Source: a virus. From it: a stretch of 54,733 nt of DNA. The translations under genes and the position numbers were made by a program. The stretch is taken from the IMG/VR virus record IMGVR_UViG_3300005436_000014, positions 1 to 54,733 of that record; one strand, written 5' to 3'. The notes below the pieces were generated by a model, which was given only the letters and a program-made list of their open reading frames with translations, searched no databases and was not told the origin of the DNA. This document shows positions 13,798-21,192 of this stretch, one piece after another; position 1 is the stretch's first letter; every line of letters begins with the position of its first letter.

Positions 13798-14391
13798 ATG
13801 AAAATAAAAAAAAGAATCTATAAAAAAAGAGAGCGAAAGCATCTTTTAGAGCATGAAATTTCAATAATTTACGACATGTGTGAGCGAACAAAGTTCCCAT
13901 TGCGCAATAAATTGTTAATACTCATGTCATACAACCATGCCCTTAGACCGTCCGAGACGTGTGATTTAAAGTGGTCAGATATAGATTTAATTAATAATAT
14001 CATACACATAAAGAGAAAAAAGAATGGTGTGAGCGGTTATCATCCAATAGAATGTCAAACAACGCTTGAGCTTTTAAAACAACACAAAGAAAGGAGATAT
14101 CTTCCCGATAAATATGTATTTATGTCTCAATATAAGCGCCCACCAACAAAATTAGACCCAGATAATTATAATGATTTGTGTGAAAAGTTAGGAATTATGG
14201 CAGGATTTGATTTTAAATTCACCCCCCATATGCTGAGACACTCAAAACCAACCAAACTGATAGAGGATGGTGTGAATATTATGGTAGTAAAGGGTCTCAT
14301 GGGCCATTCAAAAGTTTCTTCAACAGAAATATATATACATATGGGAATAAATCAATATAGAGGATTAACTAAGGGATCAATGTTTGCATGA
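13798..14391 (+). CDS. int: Tyrosine recombinase (integrase), catalytic domain only
   Basis: 197 aa. Carries the full catalytic set: R50 (ALRPSE), Lys in IKRKKNG (72-76), H144-x-x-R147-H148 (HMLRHS), H170 (MGHSKVSS) and nucleophile Y179 (TEIYIH). It lacks the N-terminal core-binding domain of lambda-type integrases, so it resembles the short FimB-like class. It could integrate the phage, resolve dimers or invert a segment. No attachment site or crossover repeat is identifiable nearby. The HTH protein at 7738-8022 is a possible excisionase. Confidence 0.85.
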   Translation: MKIKKRIYKKRERKHLLEHEISIIYDMCERTKFPLRNKLLILMSYNHALRPSETCDLKWSDIDLINNIIHIKRKKNGVSGYHPIECQTTLELLKQHKERRYLPDKYVFMSQYKRPPTKLDPDNYNDLCEKLGIMAGFDFKFTPHMLRHSKPTKLIEDGVNIMVVKGLMGHSKVSSTEIYIHMGINQYRGLTKGSMFA

Positions 14392-14456
14392 TAGAAAAAA
14401 TAAATGAAGATGTCCAAAAAATAGAAGATTCATTTGATAAAGAAGTATAACGATTA

Positions 14457-14669
14457 GTGTACGAGATAAGATGTGTAATTAACAATGAAGGTTCAGCAAT
14501 TATTATTGCTGCACTTATTAATACTTTGATAGATATGTTTCTGCATACGAGAAATGATGGAAATTCTAAAAATTTATTAAATTATACAATAGAATTGTTA
14601 AGTTCAGTTATGGATAGTGTAGATGATAATGGTAACCCTTTAAAGGAGAAAAAGAATGAAAAAGCATAA
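14457..14669 (+). CDS. Hypothetical protein (70 aa), GTG start
   Basis: GTG start with a weak ribosome site. IIIAALINTLIDMFL is a short amphipathic or hydrophobic segment. It ends inside the start of the RHH gene (14-base overlap), suggesting coupling. Function is unknown. Confidence 0.4.
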   Translation: MYEIRCVINNEGSAIIIAALINTLIDMFLHTRNDGNSKNLLNYTIELLSSVMDSVDDNGNPLKEKKNEKA

Positions 14670-14916
14670 AACGAGAGAAAACAACGTAAATACTAAAAAG
14701 CTGCAAGTGTTTGTAACTGAGGATACATATAAAAAGTTAAAAGAAATATCTGAGCAGAAAAATATGTCAATGGGCAAGATAATAGATAGTCTATTAGGAG
14801 GCGATCAACAGTCAGATCCATATTTTAAGGCTATTTCAGAATCACTTAACTATATTTCTTCTAGATCTGACCAAATCATGAAACACCTTGAAAAGAAAAA
14901 AGGTTGGTTCTCATGA
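14656..14916 (+). CDS. Ribbon-helix-helix DNA-binding protein
   Basis: 86 aa with AAAGGAG upstream. The strand KKLQVFVTEDTYKKLKEIS and helix MSMGKIIDSLLGG are a typical ribbon-helix-helix of CopG/Arc type. A helical C-terminus follows. It could be a transcriptional regulator or a partition-like factor; no operator was identified. Confidence 0.6.
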   Translation: MKKHKTRENNVNTKKLQVFVTEDTYKKLKEISEQKNMSMGKIIDSLLGGDQQSDPYFKAISESLNYISSRSDQIMKHLEKKKGWFS

Positions 14917-15089
14917 GTCATTTCATTGAAGATTTAAAAAAACACATTGAAGAACAAATTAAAAATATTAGCCCAATAGAGACACACTCAGTGAGTAATT
15001 ATGAGGCAATATTGCAAAATGGTAAAAAAATTGGACATACGAGTGCATATATCTCTATATTAGAATGGATAGATTCCTATGAACCTTAA
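14913..15089 (+). CDS. Hypothetical protein (58 aa)
   Basis: ATG 14913 overlaps the stop of the RHH gene (ATGA). MSHFIEDLKKHIEEQIKNIS is amphipathic helical. Probably translated with the RHH protein. Function is unknown. Confidence 0.5.
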   Translation: MSHFIEDLKKHIEEQIKNISPIETHSVSNYEAILQNGKKIGHTSAYISILEWIDSYEP

Positions 15090-15105
15090 CAAAAGGTAAT
15101 AATAC

Positions 15106-15588
15106 ATGGATGAATTCAGAATTATTAGAAACTCTGGTAAGTGTTTGATTTGCGAACAAGATCTCGTTTCCAAACATAGACATGATGGTCTACTGTGTAA
15201 ATGCGGAAATATATTTATTGATGGTGGAAATTGCTTATTGAGCAGGTCCGCCAAACAAGTAGATAAATTCTTAGATACAAGTATAATAGATCCTCCCGAT
15301 TGGTTTGATCGTATTAGAGAAGATCTAGAAAAAAAGAAAAAAGAAATAAAAGAAGATCCATCATCAAAATATAAGAAACTCATAGATTTAGTTGATGATC
15401 TAGCAGATCAAATAGATATGCAAAACAATTTTATCATAGAACATCCCACATTTGAAGAATCCAAGCAATTTTCAGTGAATTCACACTCATTATGGTATTC
15501 TGCTATCCTTCAGAATTATCATTTCATCCAAAATATGCAAAAATTGTTAAAGATAAGGGAGAAGTTTAGGAATGATGGGATTATTTAG
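15106..15588 (+). CDS. Zinc-ribbon protein, possibly DUF7695-like
   Basis: 160 aa. N-terminal CLIC (residues 14-17), then HRHDGLLCKCGNIFIDGG (24-41), gives two CxxC-like knuckles. The CKCGNIFIDGG phrase is typical of small phage zinc ribbons. The rest is a charged coiled-coil-like region (LEKKKKEIKED). Overlaps the next zinc-ribbon gene by 17 bases. Role unknown. Confidence 0.6.
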   Translation: MDEFRIIRNSGKCLICEQDLVSKHRHDGLLCKCGNIFIDGGNCLLSRSAKQVDKFLDTSIIDPPDWFDRIREDLEKKKKEIKEDPSSKYKKLIDLVDDLADQIDMQNNFIIEHPTFEESKQFSVNSHSLWYSAILQNYHFIQNMQKLLKIREKFRNDGII

Positions 15589-15799
15589 AAGAAAACCGCC
15601 CTGTATACATGAGTGGCACATATTAATTGAGTCAATTTGTGAGTCTAAACCAGGAATCACCAATGCATCAAATATATCAGAGGATGTAACACAAGGAATA
15701 CTCTTTGGTAAATCAGAATTCATATTAACATGCCCTAAATGTGGTGAGATTCGCAAAGATATCATTTACGGAAAGCCAAAGAGATCAATCAATCCATGA
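15572..15799 (+). CDS. Small zinc-ribbon protein
   Basis: 75 aa. C-x-H-x-W-H near residue 11 and CPKCGE near residue 54 could bind one zinc. It follows another zinc-ribbon gene and is the last gene before a terminator. Confidence 0.5.
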   Translation: MMGLFRRKPPCIHEWHILIESICESKPGITNASNISEDVTQGILFGKSEFILTCPKCGEIRKDIIYGKPKRSINP

Positions 15800-15850
15800 A
15801 GATTTAACAAACTTCTTTAAATTTAAACAAATTTGAATTATATTTCTCCT

Positions 15851-15895
15851 GGGAACGGACTTTCATCGTCTCTGCTTCGAAGCCGTTCCCTTTTT
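15851..15895 (+). terminator. Intrinsic terminator of the rightward block
   Basis: GGGAACGG (15851-15858) pairs with CCGTTCCC (15883-15890), followed by five T. The 24-base loop can extend the stem partly (CTT/AAG). It separates the zinc-ribbon gene from the XRE gene. Confidence 0.8.
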
Positions 15896-15912
15896 AAATA
15901 AGGGAAATGCTC

Positions 15913-16281
15913 ATGAAAAGTAAGTCTTTAGGTCAAATTATTAGGGACGCTCGAAAAGTGAAGAAGATGTCTCAACAGGAAGTTGCATCTATCATTAATG
16001 TCTCCCACGTTTATTTATCTAACATAGAAAGAAATAATCAATGTTCCTATAGTGTTCTGGAACGCATATGCATGGCATTAGATATGGATTATGAAAAATA
16101 TTCTAAAATGAAAACTCATTGGTATAATCCACCTCATGAACATTCACAATTTCAAATGTGTAATATCATCGACAAATGGTATCTGGACTGGGAAAGCCAG
16201 TTAGGAAAGGGAAGTTCAAGGTTTGCGTTCGCTAAAGAGCAATTAAAAGATCTCTTATGTAGTCCTTATGTCTTTGAATGA
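15913..16281 (+). CDS. XRE/Cro-CI-type transcriptional regulator
   Basis: 122 aa from ATG 15913 (AAGGG at good spacing; ATG 15907 is too close). LGQIIRDARKVKKMSQQEVASIINVSHVYLSNIERNNQ is a standard HTH_3 domain. The C-terminus has no visible protease or dimerisation signature. It is the best candidate phage repressor or antirepressor in the window and follows a terminator, so it may have its own promoter. The inverted repeat at 9590-9657 is a candidate site. Confidence 0.75.
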   Translation: MKSKSLGQIIRDARKVKKMSQQEVASIINVSHVYLSNIERNNQCSYSVLERICMALDMDYEKYSKMKTHWYNPPHEHSQFQMCNIIDKWYLDWESQLGKGSSRFAFAKEQLKDLLCSPYVFE

Positions 16282-16289
16282 TTCCAAAT

Positions 16290-16595
16290 TTATATATAGG
16301 CTCTACGCTTAGCGTATTTGTTAAAATTAACAACATTGCTTGGTATGGAAGGCTTGGGAGATGTTTTGGTTTTATCTTGCTCTGTATATAATACTAAACA
16401 CATAGCTTGCCATACGTTATCACGAAATGACGAAGAGTCTATACACTCTTGTGAATATCCTTGAAAGATGTAGTGCTTATATCTTTCATAATACTTGAAG
16501 AAACTTTCGATGCAAAGATGCTGTTCATGAATCCTTGCTTCGTCCATCAAGCATTTAGATTTACGCAATAATGATATAAACTCTTCTGCTGTCAT
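16290..16595 (-). CDS. Hypothetical protein (101 aa)
   Basis: Starts MTAEEFISLLRKSKCLMDEA. Helical, ending with a basic tail (NKYAKRRAYI). It converges with the XRE gene with only nine bases between. Function is unknown. Confidence 0.55.
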   Translation of the reverse strand: MTAEEFISLLRKSKCLMDEARIHEQHLCIESFFKYYERYKHYIFQGYSQECIDSSSFRDNVWQAMCLVLYTEQDKTKTSPKPSIPSNVVNFNKYAKRRAYI

Positions 16596-16705
16596 GTTTT
16601 CTTTTTATTAAAAACCGTGAAATAATTATTATTTTTGCCCTTCACAACTGTCTTATACCAGAAAAAAGAGTCATAATCAATAGAAAAATTTTATATAATT
16701 ATCAC

Positions 16706-16876
16706 CTACTTGGATTTTTCATTAAATGAATGTTTTTCAAACAAACGATCCCACTTTGCATCCATGCGAACCATCTGTTCCTTAAAAAACTTCACATCCT
16801 CTCTAACAATCATAAAGAAGATATATGTGCTGCCAATTATAGATCCAACGATTATTAAAACTTGTGACCACTGCAT
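16706..16876 (-). CDS. Small membrane/coiled-coil protein, paralogue of 16879-17082
   Basis: 56 aa (MQWSQVLIIVGSIIGSTYIF and on), with a membrane helix at about 5-24 and a charged helix ending KWDRLFEKH. It aligns end to end with the neighbouring 67-aa protein (MDWAQFLTLVGSMLAGIFVF, KWERLFEK), so the two arose by tandem duplication. Such proteins could be holins, i-spanin-like or membrane regulators. Confidence 0.6.
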   Translation of the reverse strand: MQWSQVLIIVGSIIGSTYIFFMIVREDVKFFKEQMVRMDAKWDRLFEKHSFNEKSK

Positions 16877-16878
16877 AT

Positions 16879-17082
16879 TTATTTTCCTTGTTCTTTAATC
16901 AATAGTTTTTCGAACAGACGTTCCCATTTTTCGTCCATACGCCCCATATCCTCACGATGGTGGGTATTCATTGTATTAATTTGTTCTCGTATGATTGATA
17001 TTTCTTGTTTAGTGATTTGATAGAATACAAAAATACCAGCTAACATAGACCCAACTAAAGTTAAGAATTGTGCCCAGTCCAT
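16879..17082 (-). CDS. Small membrane/coiled-coil protein
   Basis: 67 aa. N-terminal membrane helix (about residues 5-22), then a long charged helix with Met and Glu heptads (INTMNTHHREDMGRMDEKWERL). The N-in, helix-out layout is seen in small phage lysis and exclusion proteins, but function is not established. Immediately upstream of its shorter paralogue. Confidence 0.6.
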   Translation of the reverse strand: MDWAQFLTLVGSMLAGIFVFYQITKQEISIIREQINTMNTHHREDMGRMDEKWERLFEKLLIKEQGK

Positions 17083-17102
17083 TATAATACCCCTCTTTCC
17101 TA

Positions 17103-17342
17103 TTAATTAAATATTCTTTTATACCATGGTGTATTAAGGCGATTAATGACTTCCTTTATCAGATTTTCCAAATGAGCTTGTGGCGACTCATAAGACATAG
17201 TTATTTGTTGTTCAGGTTCGCTTAATACCCTATTTTCAACATATTGAGAGGCTGTCATATGAAGAGTTTTAGCCTTTTCCTTTAAAGTCTTCTTTGCTTC
17301 AGGCCTTAATCGAATGGATAGTAATATCTTTGGATCTGTCAT
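17103..17342 (-). CDS. CopG/RHH-like protein
   Basis: 79 aa from ATG 17340-17342, with AAGGAG upstream. ILLSIRLRPEAKKTLKEKAKTLHMTASQYVENRV is a strand followed by two helices, as in ribbon-helix-helix DNA-binding proteins. No toxin partner lies beside it. Probably a small regulator. Confidence 0.6.
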   Translation of the reverse strand: MTDPKILLSIRLRPEAKKTLKEKAKTLHMTASQYVENRVLSEPEQQITMSYESPQAHLENLIKEVINRLNTPWYKRIFN

Positions 17343-17343
17343 G

Positions 17344-17517
17344 TTATCTCCTTGTCTTCTTTTTATGATCATCACTAAAAAAATACTCGTTCATTAATTT
17401 TATATTCTCATAGAATGCCTTCAAACTATTGTGAAGATGATGTGCCTCCATGGTTTTTATGATATAATCGGTATTCTTTTTGATTGTGTCCATAACTTCA
17501 GCTTGTTCCTCAGTCAT
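17344..17517 (-). CDS. Hypothetical helical protein (57 aa)
   Basis: Start taken at MTEEQAEVMDTIKK (17517); ATG 17544 is possible but overlaps the upstream gene more. Basic C-terminus (DDHKKKTRR). One base from the RHH gene, so probably in an operon with it. Confidence 0.45.
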   Translation of the reverse strand: MTEEQAEVMDTIKKNTDYIIKTMEAHHLHNSLKAFYENIKLMNEYFFSDDHKKKTRR

Positions 17518-17635
17518 TTTTTTTTCTAAAACATACATTTGCATTTTCTTCTACATAACATAAAAAAGCCACACTGATCATGACCATCATCATAAACATA
17601 GTCATCCAAAAATCAATATTATACAAAAAATCCAT
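17510..17635 (-). CDS. Membrane micro-protein (41 aa)
   Basis: ATG 17633-17635 has a strong AAGGGGA upstream. MDFLYNIDFWMTMFMMMVMI continues SVAFLCYVEE, one Met-rich membrane helix. Role unknown; it lies in a cluster of small membrane proteins next to lysis-like genes. Confidence 0.5.
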   Translation of the reverse strand: MDFLYNIDFWMTMFMMMVMISVAFLCYVEENANVCFRKKND

Positions 17636-17810
17636 GATAAATCCCCTTTTATTATAACGATTGTTATTAATTATCAAATGATTTTGTAGAAACATAAACA
17701 TAATAAACCGTAATAGCAAGAGAAATCATTTCAGTTATCATATTTTAAAATGACATGACGCATCACTAATTTAATGATAAGATAAAACAAATTTTGTAGG
17801 GAGATGCGCT

Positions 17811-17918
17811 ATGTATCTATGGAATTTGTTGTTGAAGATGTTTTGTAGAAGATCGAGAAAACACGGAGTGATTCGTAATATTATTCCAAAATACAAATCA
17901 CTCAATGCATATAAATAA
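17811..17918 (+). CDS. Basic micro-protein (35 aa) on the opposite strand
   Basis: ATG 17811 is preceded by GTAGGGAG at about nine bases. The peptide (MYLWNLLLKMFCRRSRKHGV, then IRNIIPKYKSLNAYK) has a hydrophobic start and a strongly basic body. It is the only plus-strand frame in this minus-strand cluster, so it needs its own promoter. It could be membrane-active. Confidence 0.4.
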   Translation: MYLWNLLLKMFCRRSRKHGVIRNIIPKYKSLNAYK

Positions 17919-17925
17919 TGTCATA

Positions 17926-18159
17926 TTACCGCTTTTTAGACGTATCGGCCCACTTCCATAGGTGGGGAGGCGAAGCCTTTTCTTGTAACTTTTTTTCCGT
18001 TTCTCTGGGACGCTCCTTTTGATGGTCTTTTGGAGAATCTGGTTCACCATCCTTGTTGTCTACAGAAATGTTTAAATCATTATGATTGCTCATTGATGTG
18101 CAACCAATAGAAAAAGTAGCAATAAATATAAAAGAAACGATAGTCAAAAATAGATTCAT
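17926..18159 (-). CDS. Small lipoprotein, possible outer-membrane spanin
   Basis: 77 aa with AAAGGAT upstream. The signal peptide MNLFLTIVSFIFIATFSIGC ends in a lipobox-like FSIGC, so Cys20 is probably lipidated. The mature part is charged and Pro-rich. Size and context, near a holin-like protein, would suit an o-spanin, but no clear i-spanin partner is adjacent. Confidence 0.55.
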   Translation of the reverse strand: MNLFLTIVSFIFIATFSIGCTSMSNHNDLNISVDNKDGEPDSPKDHQKERPRETEKKLQEKASPPHLWKWADTSKKR

Positions 18160-18236
18160 AATTTATGATCCTTTCATTATTTTCCTATACCCCACTTATA
18201 ATGGTATGATATTTTTGAATATTATTCAATAAAATT

Positions 18237-18728
18237 TTAGGTAATTGAAAATACAAGGAAAGCGCCAAGAATTATTCCAAAGTACACTTCTCCCCAATCC
18301 GATCCATTCCAAACATATCCATTTGGATCTTTGTGATAGGGGTGAAGATGCCATGACGTATAATATACGATGCCCATAGAAGCCCCACAGAGGGCAAAAG
18401 GCATTATATCCATGAAATACCCTGCTGGGAAAGTTAATAGCACCCCACGCAGCGTTAAACAGGGGATATCCCTTAATGGCTTTGACATTATGTTCCAAGG
18501 GGACCACCTGAATATAAAACCTATATATAACAGGATATTAAAAAAGAAAGATTTCCAAAAACCATGAGAATAATAGAGAGGTAATGAAATCATGAAGGTA
18601 ACAAATAAACGGGCAGCAGTATCAGCCCAGAAAGGCAATAATGCTTTTATATAATCCTGAAGCCAACCACCCCTTATTCTATTAGATACACCACATATGA
18701 AACACCATAAAAGATTTACAAATAACAT
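18237..18728 (-). CDS. Multi-pass membrane protein (163 aa)
   Basis: About four to five hydrophobic helices, with an N-terminal GVSNRIRGGWLQD phrase resembling the RxRGGW motif of phage membrane proteins of unknown function. Its start overlaps the stop of the holin-like gene (taATG). Sits at the end of the late block, where lysis genes are expected. It could be a pinholin or lysis accessory, but this is not shown. Confidence 0.6.
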   Translation of the reverse strand: MLFVNLLWCFICGVSNRIRGGWLQDYIKALLPFWADTAARLFVTFMISLPLYYSHGFWKSFFFNILLYIGFIFRWSPWNIMSKPLRDIPCLTLRGVLLTFPAGYFMDIMPFALCGASMGIVYYTSWHLHPYHKDPNGYVWNGSDWGEVYFGIILGAFLVFSIT

Positions 18729-18916
18729 TATTTCCTCTTTCTTGATGATTTTTTTGAAAACGCCTTCGTACTATCTTCAATTCCTATTATCATCATAAGT
18801 GCCATAATAATTTTATCGATATGATCATCAAGAAAAGGCATTGATCCTGCTCCAATGATAAATAAAGGACCTTTCCAGCTTTTTTTAATCCAGTCAATAT
18901 AATGATCAAATTTCAT
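18728..18916 (-). CDS. Holin-like small membrane protein
   Basis: 62 aa with two short hydrophobic segments (about 16-27 and 34-47, KIIMALMMIIGIED) and a strongly basic tail (KAFSKKSSRKRK). This arrangement is common in class II holins. Position directly after the internal virion protein supports a lysis role, but no endolysin is found nearby. Confidence 0.4.
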   Translation of the reverse strand: MKFDHYIDWIKKSWKGPLFIIGAGSMPFLDDHIDKIIMALMMIIGIEDSTKAFSKKSSRKRK

Positions 18917-18918
18917 TA

Positions 18919-21192
18919 TTAATCCACAAATCTAAATGGTAATTCATTCTTTCCAGGATTAATTACAGGTATTTTCTTCTTTGATTTATCCCTTGAATTA
19001 TCTAAATCATGCTGAAATATTTGAGCTTCTTTGTGTAAAATGTTCTTAGACCCACTAATTTTTGGGGGGTGATTTAATATCTTTTCAAACTTTTCCATAC
19101 TTTTGGCTTGCATACCTTTATCAATCCAGTTGATAAATTTAGGATTAGCCATTAATTGACCTGTTGCAACCCTTCCAAATAAAAGGCCGCCGGCTAATTT
19201 TGCTGCGGGCAACGGATTTCCTGCAAGTAACTGACTTGTTGCATTCATGCCCTTATAAGCTAATGCACCTAATATGCCATGATATGCAGTTGCAGATTTA
19301 TTTGCCTCAGCCAATGTTGACTTCATTTCACCGATGGAATCAGCAATTGCATTTACTTTCTTTTGATTGCTCTTATCAAGAGGAGACAATAAAAGAGTAC
19401 GAGCTTCATTTTCTAAGCCATTAAATTGTGTTGCCCATTTTATTGGGCTAAAAGTACCATCTTTATTACGTCCGATTTCATTAATTATTCCTGTCACCAG
19501 CTCTTCACGCTGTTTTGGTTGTAAGCCTTCTAATACAACCTTTGTTTTAATCCCTGAATTAGCTTGATTAAGAACTAAATCTTTAAAAACATCCACAGCA
19601 CCTTTCTTATTTTTCTTAAACATTTCATTAAGATTAGGAACAATTCCTTCTGCATATTCTGAATAAAGAGGCTTATGTTGTTTCCAATTATTATATGCTT
19701 CTTCCCCTAATCCCATAATTCTAGGGTCCATTTCAGTTTCAATCACATTGGCAACATTTTTTCCAAGAAATTTTAATTCTCCTTGTGATTCATTACCTAT
19801 AAGGCCATGTGTTGTTACTTTTTCATTAATTTTTTTCAAGACATGTTTTGCTTGAGAATAAGGAATTTCACCTCCATATTTTTTATAAAGTATATGTTCT
19901 AATTCATCCTGAGAAGCTTTTGGAAATTCTCTTTTTGTTTCCTTCAAGAGACTTTTCATATTTTTTCTGGCACCATATTCAATTGAACTGAGATAAAGAT
20001 CATCTTTGTATATTTTACCAAGAGCAGATTTTTCAAAATCAGAAGCGTGTGATAATGTATTAATATTTTTAAAGATTGGCTCAAGAGATTTTGTAATAGG
20101 CTCTATTGATAAATTTTGATTTGGCAGTTTGCCAATATCATTCTCTACCGTCGAAAACATATGATCAAATATATCTCTATTTCTCTTATGAGTAGCCTTT
20201 GCCCCTTGTATGGCTAATTTTCCGCTATCCACTCTAGATGGAACAAATCCATTAGATTGCCCTAAGCCTTCCATAATTTGATTATATTGGGTTGTTTTTA
20301 AATCAGCTAAAGGCTTTCCTATGTATGGTACTTTTTCTCCTGAAGTGGATGCTACTTTGAGGGGAGCAGAACTAGATACATCCGCCAATGAAGGAGTAAT
20401 TCCAGCTTGCTTAAATGATTCTATTTTAGATGGATTTACACCTAATTTATTTCCTATATTAGATGCTAAACTAGAAAATGCACTAGATCGACCTTTTGGA
20501 GTCAATAAAGACAAAATTGCAGGGGTAATGCCTACACCTACACCAGTTGCAAATCCTTTTCCAACTGCTCCCAATGTATCATCTGGATTTTGATTTATTG
20601 CATGCTGAATAGTTCCAGAAGTTGCGGAAGTTGCCGCCAGATTAGTAGGTGTTAATTTATTTGCACTTTGCATAAAAGATGATAATCCCTTAACAGCAGA
20701 AGGCGCATTTTTGAAAGCAGATAAATATGATCCCACACCACCTCCTATAGGTAATGTTCCAGCTGCTCTCATAATTTCATCTTGAACACGCTCTCTATTA
20801 GTTTCTGGTTGATATACATTTTCAAATCCCTTTTCAACCTGACTTCCTAATGTAGGTGTTTTTAAACCTATTGCGTTTAATCCTGCACGAACAGGAGATG
20901 CTATAAAATCTAATACATCAGTAGCAGACCCTAAAGCGTTCTTTGTTCCGCGCCCTAGTTGGCGTGTGCTATTCTCTAAAAATGATCTTTCATTTTCTAA
21001 ACTTTTACCGCCTTCATTGTTTTCGTATTTTTCATCATTCAATCTACTGACAGATTTGCTGTTTAATGATCTGCGTCTTGCGAGTTCGGCGCGCGCCATT
21101 TCAGGTGTTATACCAGAAGATGCATTTTCGGTAGAAGATCTGCGCCTTGCGAGTTCAGCACGAGCCATTTCTGGGGTAATATTCATAACCAT
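18919..21192 (-). CDS. Large internal virion/ejection-type protein
   Basis: 757 aa. The N-terminus carries two copies of a 23-residue unit beginning ITPEMARAELARRRS (about residues 5-19 and 28-42). Alanine/glycine-rich, weakly hydrophobic stretches follow (GAVGKGFATGVGVGITPAIL, and near 640-680). The rest is helical. Large alanine-rich proteins encoded last in podovirus late operons are often ejected with the DNA. No lytic transglycosylase motif is visible. taATG coupling to the upstream gene. Confidence 0.55.
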   Translation of the reverse strand: MVMNITPEMARAELARRRSSTENASSGITPEMARAELARRRSLNSKSVSRLNDEKYENNEGGKSLENERSFLENSTRQLGRGTKNALGSATDVLDFIASPVRAGLNAIGLKTPTLGSQVEKGFENVYQPETNRERVQDEIMRAAGTLPIGGGVGSYLSAFKNAPSAVKGLSSFMQSANKLTPTNLAATSATSGTIQHAINQNPDDTLGAVGKGFATGVGVGITPAILSLLTPKGRSSAFSSLASNIGNKLGVNPSKIESFKQAGITPSLADVSSSAPLKVASTSGEKVPYIGKPLADLKTTQYNQIMEGLGQSNGFVPSRVDSGKLAIQGAKATHKRNRDIFDHMFSTVENDIGKLPNQNLSIEPITKSLEPIFKNINTLSHASDFEKSALGKIYKDDLYLSSIEYGARKNMKSLLKETKREFPKASQDELEHILYKKYGGEIPYSQAKHVLKKINEKVTTHGLIGNESQGELKFLGKNVANVIETEMDPRIMGLGEEAYNNWKQHKPLYSEYAEGIVPNLNEMFKKNKKGAVDVFKDLVLNQANSGIKTKVVLEGLQPKQREELVTGIINEIGRNKDGTFSPIKWATQFNGLENEARTLLLSPLDKSNQKKVNAIADSIGEMKSTLAEANKSATAYHGILGALAYKGMNATSQLLAGNPLPAAKLAGGLLFGRVATGQLMANPKFINWIDKGMQAKSMEKFEKILNHPPKISGSKNILHKEAQIFQHDLDNSRDKSKKKIPVINPGKNELPFRFVD

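Noticed and set aside
14388-14450. 20-codon frame starting at the integrase stop (ATGA)
   Set aside because: Too short, with no independent ribosome site or domain.
16710-16898. 62-codon plus-strand frame
   Set aside because: It is antisense to the 56-aa membrane protein at 16706-16876, whose paralogy with 16879-17082 shows the minus strand is the coding one.
17667-17741. 24-codon hydrophobic minus-strand frame
   Set aside because: No ribosome site; composition alone is not enough.
18226-18507. 93-codon minus-strand frame
   Set aside because: Shadow frame inside the multi-pass membrane protein gene at 18237-18728, which has the better ribosome site and coupling.
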